Source of the DNA: Bradyrhizobium manausense
GTDB taxonomy: Bacteria; Pseudomonadota; Alphaproteobacteria; Rhizobiales; Xanthobacteraceae
Reading direction: 5' to 3'
Length of the DNA stretch: 64,000 nucleotides
NCBI RefSeq assembly: GCF_018131105.1
Contig: NZ_JAFCJI010000001.1
Location: 3,508,001 to 3,572,000 of the forward strand
In this document: positions 8,825 to 17,163 of the stretch, piece after piece
Numbering within the stretch: position 1 is the first letter of the stretch
Layout of the letters: every line of letters starts with the position of its first letter
Made by a program: the position numbers and the translations under genes
The notes under the pieces: model-generated
What the model was told of the DNA's origin: nothing
The model's input: the letters and a program-made list of their open reading frames with translations, nothing else
Databases searched by the model: none

Positions 8825-8864
8825 ATGTGGATGAAGTTGCGCCCCGAAAATACATTCTCGCCGT

Positions 8865-11483
8865 CTACGACATCGCTTCCTTGACCAGCTCGTCGGCGGC
8901 CTCCGCCAACAGCTCGTCGCCAGCTTCGCCATAGACTGACTCGCGACCGATTTCCAGCATTACGGGGACGGCCAGCGGGGAGACATGGTCGAGTTCCCGA
9001 TGGGTGATGCGGCCCTGGATGCGCATCAGCATGTCGCTGAGGCGGCGCAGATCGAGCAGGCCGGTGGCGGCATCGGCGCGCGCGGCGCGCAGCAGGACGT
9101 GATCGGCCTGATGCTTTCGAAGCACGTCGTAGACGAGGTCGGTCGAGAACAGCACCTGGCGGCGGCTTTTCTCTTCGCCGGTGTGGCGGCGCGCGATCAG
9201 GCCGGAGATGATCGCGCAATTGCGGAACGTGCGCTTCATCAGAGCGGATTCGGCGAGCCAGGCTTCTAAATCGTCGCCGAGCATATCGGGATTGAACAAT
9301 GCGTTGAGGTCGATCCGGCCGTCCCGGATCATGAAGGAGAGATCGCCGAGCGCCCAGATCGCCACGGCATATTCGTTGGCGACGAAGCCGAGCGGCCGGG
9401 CGCGGGCGCGCTCCAGCCGGCGCGTCAGCAGCATGCCGAGGGTCTGGTGCGCGAGGCGACCCTCGAAGGGATAGCAGACGATGTAATGCTTGTTGGCGCG
9501 CGGAAAGCTCTCGACCAGGAGCTCGCGCACCGCCGGCACGCGCGAGACGTCCTTTTGCAAAGACAACCAATCGCGCACCTGCTCCGGCAAGCCTTTCCAG
9601 GCCCGCGCGTCGTCAAGCAACCGGCGCACGCGTTCGGCGAGATAGGTCGAGAGCGGGAACTTGCCGCCCATATAGGACGGCACTTTCGGATCCTTGTCAT
9701 GCGCGCGCGAGACATAGACCTGATCCTCGACCAGGGTTTCGTAGCGCACCACCTCGCCGGAGAACACGAAGGTGTCGCCGGGCGACAGGCCTTCGATGAA
9801 GGCCTCCTCGATCTCGCCGAGCAGCCTGCCGCCGCGCGCGATCACGCCGGTCGAGCCGTGACCGCCGCCGCGCGAGCGCACCAGCCGCACCTTCAGCATG
9901 TCGTCCTCGACGATGGTGCCGACATTCATCCGGTAGCTCTGGCGCACTTTCGGGTTGGCGACGCGCCAGCGTCCCTCCTTGTCCTGCTTGATGCGGGCGA
10001 AACGCTCATAGGTCTTCAGCGCATAGCCGCCGGAGGCGACGAAATCGACGACGTCGTCGAAATCCTGCCGCGACAGGTTTGCGTAGGGCGCGGCGGTGCG
10101 GATCTCGGCATAGAGCTCATCCGAGAGAAACGGCTCGCCGCAGGCGCAACCGAGCACGTGCTGGGCGAGCACGTCGAGTGCACCCAGGCGCAAGGGCGGC
10201 GTGTCCTGCGCATTCTCGGCGATGGCATCGATGGCGACGCGACACTCCAGCACCTCGAAGCGGTTCGCGGGCACCAGCACGGCACGCGAGGCTTCGTCGA
10301 GGCGATGGTTGGCACGGCCGATGCGCTGCATCAGGCGCGAGGAGCCCTTGGGCGCGCCGATGTTGACGACGAGATCGACATCGCCCCAGTCGACGCCGAG
10401 ATCGAGCGATGAGGTGCAGACCACGCCGCGCAGTCGGCCACCCGACATGGCGTCCTCGACCTTGCGGCGCTGCGCGACGTCGAGCGAGCCGTGATGCAGC
10501 GCGATCGCGAGATTGTCATCGTTCATGCTCCAGAGATTCTGGAACAGCATCTCGGCCTGGCTGCGGGTGTTGACGAAGACCAGCGTGGTCCTGTTCGCCT
10601 TGATCAGCTCGTAGATCTCGGGGAGCGCGTGACGCGCGCTGTGACCGGCCCAGGGCAGCCGCTCGCGGGTATCCAGCATCTCGACCTCAGGCGGAGCGGC
10701 GCCGCCGGCGAGAACGATGTCCGCACTTTCGGGCCTGTCTTTCGGCTGCGGCACCAGGAAGCGCGCCAGCGATTCCGGCTCTGCGACGGTCGCCGACAGG
10801 CCGATCGCGCGCATTTGCGGCGCCAGCCGCCACAGCCGTGCGAGGCCGAGCGAGAGCAGATCGCCGCGCTTGGAGGTCACCAGCGCGTGCAGCTCGTCGA
10901 GCACGATGCGCTTGAGCGATGAAAACAAAAACGGCGCGTCGTCGGAGGACAGCAGCAGCGCGAGCTGCTCCGGCGTGGTCAGCAGGATATCAGGCGGATA
11001 GCGCCGCTGCCGTTGCCGCCGCGACGTTGGTGTATCTCCGGTGCGAGTCTCGATCTTGATCGGTAGCCCCATCTCGGCGACCGGTCGTTCCAGATTGCGG
11101 GCGATATCGACGGCGAGCGCTTTCAGCGGCGAGATGTAGAGGGTGTGCAGGCCGCCGCTGCGCTGCACGGAACGGCCGGTGGAGACGACAGACTTCGCGG
11201 CAGAAGGCGGCGCAGAGCTCAGCTCCACCAGCGTCGGCAGAAATCCCGCCAGCGTCTTGCCGGCGCCCGTCGGTGCGATCAGAAGAGCCGAGCGGTCCGC
11301 GCGCGCCTTTTCCAGCAGCGCGAGCTGGTGCTCGCGCGGCGACCAGCCGCGCGCCGCAAACCATTGCTGGAAGCGATCGGGCAGCAGCAGCGCGGCAGGC
11401 TCGGCCGGAATTTTGCGGATGCGGGGCGGCACGGCATCACAGGTAAGCCGTGGGGATGGGTTCGTCGAGGGGCGGAGAGCCAA
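8865..11483 (-). CDS. Ligase-associated DNA-damage-response DEXH-box helicase (Lhr-like)
   Basis: An 872-residue superfamily 2 helicase of the Lhr group. Walker A is APTGAGKT (near 70-77), motif Ib region YISPLKALAVD, the DEAH-type box DELH (IVLDELHALV near 195), SAT (GLSATVAEP) and the C-terminal motif VI QRIGRANHR. After the helicase core come the winged-helix and beta-barrel parts of the Lhr core. In other bacteria this protein acts with PdeM, an exonuclease and an ATP-dependent ligase in repair of crosslink-type damage. The TTG start at 11483 has AGGAGG ten bases upstream; a GTG at 11432 is the alternative. PdeM follows downstream on the same strand. Confidence 0.92.
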   Translation of the reverse strand: MALRPSTNPSPRLTCDAVPPRIRKIPAEPAALLLPDRFQQWFAARGWSPREHQLALLEKARADRSALLIAPTGAGKTLAGFLPTLVELSSAPPSAAKSVVSTGRSVQRSGGLHTLYISPLKALAVDIARNLERPVAEMGLPIKIETRTGDTPTSRRQRQRRYPPDILLTTPEQLALLLSSDDAPFLFSSLKRIVLDELHALVTSKRGDLLSLGLARLWRLAPQMRAIGLSATVAEPESLARFLVPQPKDRPESADIVLAGGAAPPEVEMLDTRERLPWAGHSARHALPEIYELIKANRTTLVFVNTRSQAEMLFQNLWSMNDDNLAIALHHGSLDVAQRRKVEDAMSGGRLRGVVCTSSLDLGVDWGDVDLVVNIGAPKGSSRLMQRIGRANHRLDEASRAVLVPANRFEVLECRVAIDAIAENAQDTPPLRLGALDVLAQHVLGCACGEPFLSDELYAEIRTAAPYANLSRQDFDDVVDFVASGGYALKTYERFARIKQDKEGRWRVANPKVRQSYRMNVGTIVEDDMLKVRLVRSRGGGHGSTGVIARGGRLLGEIEEAFIEGLSPGDTFVFSGEVVRYETLVEDQVYVSRAHDKDPKVPSYMGGKFPLSTYLAERVRRLLDDARAWKGLPEQVRDWLSLQKDVSRVPAVRELLVESFPRANKHYIVCYPFEGRLAHQTLGMLLTRRLERARARPLGFVANEYAVAIWALGDLSFMIRDGRIDLNALFNPDMLGDDLEAWLAESALMKRTFRNCAIISGLIARRHTGEEKSRRQVLFSTDLVYDVLRKHQADHVLLRAARADAATGLLDLRRLSDMLMRIQGRITHRELDHVSPLAVPVMLEIGRESVYGEAGDELLAEAADELVKEAMS

Positions 11484-11499
11484 GAGCGCGCCACCTCCT

Positions 11500-11644
11500 T
11501 TCCCTCTCCCCCTTGTGGGAGAGGGTGGATCGCCGCGAAGCGGTGAGACGGGTGAGGGGTATCTCTCCGCGAATGATCCCTTCCAAGCGCGCCGAGAGAA
11601 CCCCTCATCCGGCGCTTCGCGCCACCCACAAGGGGAGAAGGAAG
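11500..11644. repeat. Family D palindromic repeat (copy 2, variant)
   Basis: TCCCTCTCCCCCTTGTGGGAGAGGG at the left; CCTCATCCGGCGCTTCGCGCC and CACAAGGGGAGAAGG at the right. CGCGAAGCGGTGAGACGGGTGAGGGG is inverted against the CCCCTCATC part. It lies between the substrate-binding protein stop and the helicase start, so the helicase leader comes from this element. Confidence 0.75.
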
Positions 11645-11652
11645 AAAGCGCC

Positions 11653-12882
11653 CTACTCGACCACCGGCCTGTCCGAGACCTCCCAATCCTTGCCGTTGAA
11701 GACCTGGATGAACAGGGTCTTCATCGGCGTGTAGTCGTCGGGGGTGTAGCTGTAAGTGACGCCGTCGAGGAAGAAGGGTGAGTGGAAGCCGTTGAGGGTC
11801 GAGGCCTGCTTCAGCACATTGGCCCGGGTCAGATCATCACCGCAGCGGCGCAGGATCTCGCCCATGGTGACGGCCTGGCCGTAGCCGGCATAGGCGATGG
11901 TGTTGTCGGGAGCGACGTTCGGCAGATATTTCTTGCGCAGCTCCTCGAACGCCGTCGGGCCCGGATCCTTTTCCCAACGGCCGGGGCCAGCATCCTTCGC
12001 ATAGCTGATCGAGACGATGTCCTTGGCATTCTCGAAGCCGGCGGCGCTGAGAATGGATTTGCCGGTCGAGCCGGCCGAGAGCAGCTGCAACGGCTTCCAG
12101 CCGAGCTCGGCGACCTTGCGGATGGATTGCGACGTCGCCTTGCCGGTGGAGATGTTGTAAAAAACATCCGCGCCCGATTTCGAGAGATTGATCAGCTGGG
12201 AATCGACCGTCGGATCGGTGAGATCGTAGGTCTGCTCCATGATCACCTGCGCGGTGCCGCCGGCGTCGGCCAGCACCTTCTTGAAGGGCCCAAGGAAGTC
12301 GCGGCCGAAATCGTCGTTCTGATAGAGGATGCCGATCTTGGCGCTGGGCTTCACGTTGACGACGTGGCGCGCCAGGATGCGCGCCTCGGTCGGATAGAGC
12401 GGCAGGCCCGCCATCGTCCACTTGAACTCTTTCGGGTTATTCCACTTCGAGGCGCCGGTGTTGAGCAGCAGCTGCGGCACGCCCTTGGAGTTCAGATATT
12501 TATGGACGGCCGTCTGCGGCGCGGTGCCGAGCGAGCCGTAGAGCGCCAGCACTTCCTCCTGCTCGACCAGGCGCCGCGTCGCCTCGACGCATTTCGGTGC
12601 GCTGTAGGCGTCGTCGAGCGTGAGGAAGGTGATCTTGCGTCCGTTGATGCCACCGCCTTCGTTGAGCATCTGGAAATAGGCCTCACCGACGCGGCCGAGC
12701 ACGCCGTAGAGCGAGCCGGGACCGGAATGCGGCACGGTCTGACCGATCTTGATCTCGGTGTCGCTGGCGCCCGCATCATATTTCTTCTCGGCGGCCCGGA
12801 CGTAAGGCGCGGGCAACACGGATGCGGCAATGGTGGCGAGCGCGGCGGCGCTGACATCGCGCCGCGATGGATTCTTCGTCAT
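11653..12882 (-). CDS. ABC transporter substrate-binding protein (branched-chain amino acid/HAAT type)
   Basis: A 409-residue periplasmic binding protein of the Leu/Ile/Val type (Peripla_BP_6). The N-terminus MTKNPSRRDVSAAALATIAA has a Tat-like RRD motif followed by a hydrophobic stretch and APYVRA|AEKK as the likely cleavage point. The mature part starts IKIGQTVPHSGPGSLYG, as expected for this family, with LYGSLGTAPQTAVH and IGILYQNDDFGRDF further on. ATG 12882 is preferred over one nine codons upstream because it begins the signal peptide. No permease or ATPase is adjacent, so it is an orphan binding protein. It separates the helicase/pdeM pair from the exonuclease/ligase pair. Confidence 0.9.
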   Translation of the reverse strand: MTKNPSRRDVSAAALATIAASVLPAPYVRAAEKKYDAGASDTEIKIGQTVPHSGPGSLYGVLGRVGEAYFQMLNEGGGINGRKITFLTLDDAYSAPKCVEATRRLVEQEEVLALYGSLGTAPQTAVHKYLNSKGVPQLLLNTGASKWNNPKEFKWTMAGLPLYPTEARILARHVVNVKPSAKIGILYQNDDFGRDFLGPFKKVLADAGGTAQVIMEQTYDLTDPTVDSQLINLSKSGADVFYNISTGKATSQSIRKVAELGWKPLQLLSAGSTGKSILSAAGFENAKDIVSISYAKDAGPGRWEKDPGPTAFEELRKKYLPNVAPDNTIAYAGYGQAVTMGEILRRCGDDLTRANVLKQASTLNGFHSPFFLDGVTYSYTPDDYTPMKTLFIQVFNGKDWEVSDRPVVE

Positions 12883-12999
12883 TGTTGTTTCTCTCCCTAA
12901 TGCGCGCATTGTGCTGGCTTCGCACTGCGCCTCGCAAGTAGGAAGTCGTCGCTTTGCGACGCAATGACGCTTAAATTGCAGAGGATTTAGCGTCTAGAC

Positions 13000-13926
13000 T
13001 CAAGTTTTCGCGGCGACGACGACGAGGCCGCGCACCGGCTCGTTGTTCTCGATGCGCGGCGAGGCCGGCTCGAGCGTGAGCAGCTTCAGCCCCGCCTTCG
13101 CAATCGCACCGCGCACATATTCCGCCGAATGGGCATAGCGCAGGCCTTCGCCGAGGACGATGCCATCGCCCGCATGCGTCTCCAGCGTGAAGGCCAGCGT
13201 GCCGCCTGCTACGAGCACGCGCCTGGCTTCGATCAGCACCGGCGCGAGATCGGAGAGATAGACGAACGCGTCCGCAGCGACGACGAGGTTCGCGCTGGCA
13301 TCGCTCTTGGTGCGCAGGCCCTCGATCATGTCGGCGACTTCGAGCTCGGCGTAGAGTCCGGTGGCGCGCGCCTCCTTGATCATGCCGGGCGACAGATCGA
13401 TGCCGATGAAATGGTCGACCTGCTTGGCGAAGGCCGCGGCCGCAAGCCCGGTGCCGCAGCCGAGATCGATGGTGCGCTTGAAGAAGGCCGGCTTCCTGGC
13501 AGCGACGCGCGCGGCCAGCACCGCCTTGAAGATCAGCGCGGGCGCGCGATAGCCGAGATCGTTGATCAGCGCGTGCTCGAAGCGCGGCGCGTATTGATCG
13601 AACAGCGCCTGTACATAGGCCTTCGGCATCTCCGCCATCTCGGCGTCGCCGAGTCGCATCAGATGCAGGCCGGCGCCATGCTGATCCCCTGGATCGCACT
13701 CGCGCGCCTTGCGAAACGCCGCGATCGCCTTGTCGCGCTCGCCGAGCTGCGCGCGGATTTCGCCGAGCGTGAACCAGGCCGAGGTGAAATCAGGCGCGAG
13801 CTCGATCGCCTGCTCGATCAGGTCGGCGGCGGCGGGCAGATCGCCCTTGAGCTGGAGGTCGCGCGCGAACTCGAAGCGGCGGTCGGCCATGAGATCGCCG
13901 GAGGTCAGAAACAGGCGGAGCGGCAT
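13000..13926 (-). CDS. TPR-containing class I SAM-dependent methyltransferase
   Basis: A 308-residue protein. Residues 15-90 form two to three TPR helices (FARDLQLKGDLPAAADLIEQ, then FTSAWFTLGEIRAQLGERDKA). Residues 150-270 form a Rossmann methyltransferase: motif I TIDLGCGTGLAAAAFA, acidic residue in FIGIDLSPGMI, motif II region VVAADAFVYLSDL and ARRVLVAGGTLAFTLE. This resembles predicted methyltransferases with N-terminal TPR (COG4976). A second ATG at residue 13 (13890) is a possible start. It is divergent from the exonuclease at 13980 with 53 bp between, so the two share a promoter region. Substrate unknown. Confidence 0.87.
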   Translation of the reverse strand: MPLRLFLTSGDLMADRRFEFARDLQLKGDLPAAADLIEQAIELAPDFTSAWFTLGEIRAQLGERDKAIAAFRKARECDPGDQHGAGLHLMRLGDAEMAEMPKAYVQALFDQYAPRFEHALINDLGYRAPALIFKAVLAARVAARKPAFFKRTIDLGCGTGLAAAAFAKQVDHFIGIDLSPGMIKEARATGLYAELEVADMIEGLRTKSDASANLVVAADAFVYLSDLAPVLIEARRVLVAGGTLAFTLETHAGDGIVLGEGLRYAHSAEYVRGAIAKAGLKLLTLEPASPRIENNEPVRGLVVVAAKT

Positions 13927-13979
13927 TGGGAACCAGGTGATGACTCGAAGATGCGGTGAAGCGACCTATATAGCAGGGC

Positions 13980-15017
13980 ATGCGCCCGCAAGACATCCTG
14001 CTGCCAACTGCTGACGGCCTGTGCTGCAAGCCCGGCGGCTTCCACATCGACCCCGTCCGCCCGGTCGAGCGGGCCGTGATCACGCACGGCCATTCCGACC
14101 ATGCCCGCGCCGGCCATGGCGCCGTGCTGGCGACGCAGGAAACGCTGGACATGATGCGGCTGCGCTATGGCGAGAATTTTGCCGGCTCGACGCAAGTGAT
14201 CCGTTATGGCGAAGAGATCCGGCTCGGCGAGACCAGGGTGAAATTTCATCCGGCCGGACACGTGCTCGGCTCGGCGCAGATCGCGGTGACCTGCAAGGAT
14301 ACCTGCATCGTCGCCTCAGGCGATTACAAGGATGCGCCCGACCCGACCTGCACGCCGTTCGAGCTGGTGCCCTGCGACGTCTTCATCACCGAGGCCACGT
14401 TTGGGCTGCCGGTGTTTCGGCACGGCGACGCGGCCGATGAGGTGAGGAAGCTGCTGGCTTCGGTCGCGTTGTTTCCCGAGCGCGCCCATCTCGTCGGCGC
14501 CTATTCGCTCGGCAAGGCCCAGCGCGTGATCGCGCTGTTGCGGCAGGCCGGCTATGACGCGCCGATCTATCTGCATGGCGCGATGGAATCGATCACGCAC
14601 TACTATCAGAGCCGTGGCATCGAGCTGGGCGAGCTCAGGCCGGCGATGGGCGTGAAGAAGGCGGCGCTGGCCGGCACCATCACGCTGGCGCCGCCGTCAG
14701 CCACCGCCGACATCTGGACGCGGCGCTTTCCCGATCCACTCACCGCATTCGCGTCGGGGTGGATGCGCGTGCGCGCCCGCGCGCGGCAGCGTGGCATCGA
14801 ACTGCCGCTGGTGATCTCCGACCACGCCGATTGGGACGGCCTCACCGCGACCATCGCCGCCACCGGCGCCGGCGAGATCTGGGTCACGCACGGCCAGGAG
14901 GACGCGCTTGTGCATTGGTGCAGATCGCGCGGCTTGCGGGCGCAGCCGCTCGATCTCGTCGGCTATGGCGAGGAAGAGGAAGGCGAACCGCCGGTTCGGG
15001 GCGAGGCCGAAGCATGA
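13980..15017 (+). CDS. Ligase-associated DNA exonuclease (MBL/beta-CASP fold)
   Basis: A 345-residue metallo-beta-lactamase-fold nuclease. The metal motif THGHSDHARAGH is at residues 35-46 and is followed by FHPAGHVLGSAQI, SGDYKDAPDPTC and ITEATFGLP, as in SNM1/CPSF-type nucleases. The C-terminal part has VISDHADWDGL and EIWVTHGQED. The annotated family is the exonuclease partner of the ligase-associated repair set; it probably trims ends before ligation. Its stop overlaps the ligase start by ATGA, so the two are translationally coupled. Confidence 0.92.
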   Translation: MRPQDILLPTADGLCCKPGGFHIDPVRPVERAVITHGHSDHARAGHGAVLATQETLDMMRLRYGENFAGSTQVIRYGEEIRLGETRVKFHPAGHVLGSAQIAVTCKDTCIVASGDYKDAPDPTCTPFELVPCDVFITEATFGLPVFRHGDAADEVRKLLASVALFPERAHLVGAYSLGKAQRVIALLRQAGYDAPIYLHGAMESITHYYQSRGIELGELRPAMGVKKAALAGTITLAPPSATADIWTRRFPDPLTAFASGWMRVRARARQRGIELPLVISDHADWDGLTATIAATGAGEIWVTHGQEDALVHWCRSRGLRAQPLDLVGYGEEEEGEPPVRGEAEA

Positions 15018-16702
15018 ACCGCTTCGCCGAACTGCTGGATCGTCTCGCCTACGAGCCCGGCCGCAACAACAAGCTGCGCCTGCTCACCGGCTATTTCCGC
15101 GAGGTCGGCGATCCCGACCGCGGCTACGCGCTGGCCGCGCTCACCGGCGCGCTCAGCTTCAAACACGCCAAGCCCGCGCTGATCCGCGATCTCATCGCGT
15201 CACGCACCGATGAGGTGCTGTTCGGCTTGAGCTACGACTATGTCGGCGATCTCTCGGAGACGGTGGCGCTGATGTGGCCGAAGGCCGCGATGGCCGCCCA
15301 CAACAACCCGCCTCCGCCAACGCTGACCGAAGTCGTCACCACGCTGCGCACGCTCGGCAAGACCGAGCTGCCCAGGCAACTCGAACGCTGGCTTGACGAG
15401 CTCGACGAGACCGGCCGCTGGGCGCTGCTGAAACTCGTCACCGGCGCCTTGCGCATCGGCATTTCCGCGCGGCTGGCGAAGACCGCGGCCGCCGCGCTTG
15501 GCGACAAGGACCCGCATGAGGTCGAGCTGATCTGGCCGGGCCTCGCGCCCCCCTATCCCGACCTGTTCGCCTGGCTGGAAGGCCGCGCGGAAAAGCCTGT
15601 CAATCGCGACCCGGCACCGTTCCGCCCGGTGATGCTGGCGCATGCGATCGAAGACACGGATTTCGAAAGCCTCGATCCCGCCGACTACGTCGCCGAATGG
15701 AAATGGGACGGCATCCGCGTGCAGGCGGTGGCTGGCCGCGACGACCACGGGCAGATCATCGCGCGGCTTTACTCGCGCACCGGCGAGGACATCACGGGCA
15801 GCTTTCCGGACCTCGTGCCGTCATTGCGCCTGCCGGGCGCGATCGACGGCGAGCTGCTGGTCCTGCGCGAAGGCCGCGTGCAGAGCTTCAACGTCCTGCA
15901 GCAGCGGCTCAACCGCAAGGTGGTCTCGCCGAAGCTGATCAAGGAGTATCCGATCCACCTGCGCGCCTACGATCTGCTCGGCGACGACGAGAACGACCTG
16001 CGCGAATTGCCGTTTGCCGAGCGGCGCGAGCGGTTGGAAACGTTCATCGCAAAACTTGGCGATCCCCGCATCGATCTCTCCCCCACCGTTCCCTTCGCGA
16101 ACTGGGACGCGCTGACTGCCGCGCGCGCCGATCCCGCGAGCGCCGGCGCGGGCGAGGATGCCGATGCCGTCGAAGGTGTGATGCTGAAGCGGCGCGATGC
16201 GCCCTATCTGCCCGGACGGCCGAAGGGCCAATGGTGGAAGTGGAAGCGCGATCCACACATCATTGACGCTGTGCTGATGTATGCGCAGCGCGGCCACGGC
16301 AAGCGCTCGTCCTACTATTCCGACTACACCTTTGGCGTCTGGACCGGGACCGAGAACGGCGAGGAGCTGGTGCCGGTCGGAAAGGCCTATTTCGGCTTCA
16401 CCGACGAGGAGCTGTTGCAGATCGACCGCTTCGTCCGCCGCAACACCACGGAAAAGTTCGGGCCCGTGCGGCATGTCGTCCATGAGGACGACAAGGGGCT
16501 GGTGCTGGAGGTCGCGTTCGAGGGATTGCAGCGCTCGCCGCGGCACAAATCCGGCGTCGCGATGCGCTTCCCCCGCATCAGCCGCCTGCGCTGGGACAAG
16601 CCGCCGCGCGAGGCCGACCGCCTGGAAACGCTGGAAAAGATGCTGAAAGCGGACGAATCCCTACCAACAATTAAGGTTGCAACGTCCGCCGATGGCCATT
16701 GA
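15014..16702 (+). CDS. ATP-dependent DNA ligase (cisplatin-damage-response type)
   Basis: A 562-residue ligase. Residues 1-200 are the helical N-terminal DNA-binding domain (FAELLDRLAYEPGRNNK). The adenylation motif is EWKWDGIR with the nucleotidylated lysine near residue 230, followed by YSRTGEDITGSFPDL (motif III area), DGELLV and GVMLKRRDAPY, then KWKRDP (motif V). An OB-fold domain occupies residues about 420-545. This is the ligase of the four-gene set whose Agrobacterium and Caulobacter members are tied to cisplatin tolerance in the literature as I recall it. The start overlaps the exonuclease stop (ATGA). Confidence 0.94.
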   Translation: MNRFAELLDRLAYEPGRNNKLRLLTGYFREVGDPDRGYALAALTGALSFKHAKPALIRDLIASRTDEVLFGLSYDYVGDLSETVALMWPKAAMAAHNNPPPPTLTEVVTTLRTLGKTELPRQLERWLDELDETGRWALLKLVTGALRIGISARLAKTAAAALGDKDPHEVELIWPGLAPPYPDLFAWLEGRAEKPVNRDPAPFRPVMLAHAIEDTDFESLDPADYVAEWKWDGIRVQAVAGRDDHGQIIARLYSRTGEDITGSFPDLVPSLRLPGAIDGELLVLREGRVQSFNVLQQRLNRKVVSPKLIKEYPIHLRAYDLLGDDENDLRELPFAERRERLETFIAKLGDPRIDLSPTVPFANWDALTAARADPASAGAGEDADAVEGVMLKRRDAPYLPGRPKGQWWKWKRDPHIIDAVLMYAQRGHGKRSSYYSDYTFGVWTGTENGEELVPVGKAYFGFTDEELLQIDRFVRRNTTEKFGPVRHVVHEDDKGLVLEVAFEGLQRSPRHKSGVAMRFPRISRLRWDKPPREADRLETLEKMLKADESLPTIKVATSADGH

Positions 16703-16778
16703 CGCGCCGTTGCGGGTTCCCCATGTGCCCCGCCGTGACCTATAATCGGGGACGAATCCCCGCGAGGAGTTTTCTGAG

Positions 16779-17081
16779 ATGGCCCATGACGTCAGAGATT
16801 TGCCGGCCGGCCGCAGCGATGGGCTGAACCGCTTTCTCGGTGGCTCGCCGCTGGCGGTCGCGTTTCGCCTGGTGCTGCTCTCGATCCTGGTCGGCGTCGT
16901 GCTGGCCGCGATCGGCTTCGACCCCTGGAATATCCTCATCAGCATTCGCCTGCTGTTCCAGCGCATCTGGGATCTCGGCTTCGATGCCGTGAACTGGCTG
17001 TGGCGCTACTTCCTGCTCGGCGCGGTCATCGTGATCCCGATCTGGCTGCTCTCGCGCGTATTCGGCTCGCCGCGCCGATAA
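16779..17081 (+). CDS. DUF6460 family small membrane protein
   Basis: A 100-residue protein with two hydrophobic helices: VAFRLVLLSILVGVVLAAIGF at about 28-48 and YFLLGAVIVIPIWLLSRVF near 76-95. Between them is the pattern FDPWNILISIR...IWDLGFDAVNWLWRY, which I recognise as the DUF6460 signature in Hyphomicrobiales. The ATG has GAGGAG about nine bases upstream. It follows the ligase on the same strand with a 76-bp gap. No function is known for the family. Confidence 0.82.
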   Translation: MAHDVRDLPAGRSDGLNRFLGGSPLAVAFRLVLLSILVGVVLAAIGFDPWNILISIRLLFQRIWDLGFDAVNWLWRYFLLGAVIVIPIWLLSRVFGSPRR

Positions 17082-17163
17082 GCCCTTCCGCACGCGACCG
17101 ACGCAGATACGTCATGTCGGTCGCAATGGTGCAATCGGGCGGATGGTCAGGTAGACGCAGCTG

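Noticed and set aside
8011..9570. A 519-residue minus-strand open frame joining pdeM to an upstream extension
   Set aside because: The upstream part runs through the 3' end of the helicase gene in another frame and through a repeat. Only the PdeM part has family motifs.
9447..10412. Plus-strand 321-residue frame within the helicase gene
   Set aside because: Shadow frame opposite the Lhr-type helicase coding region with no motif or ribosome site.
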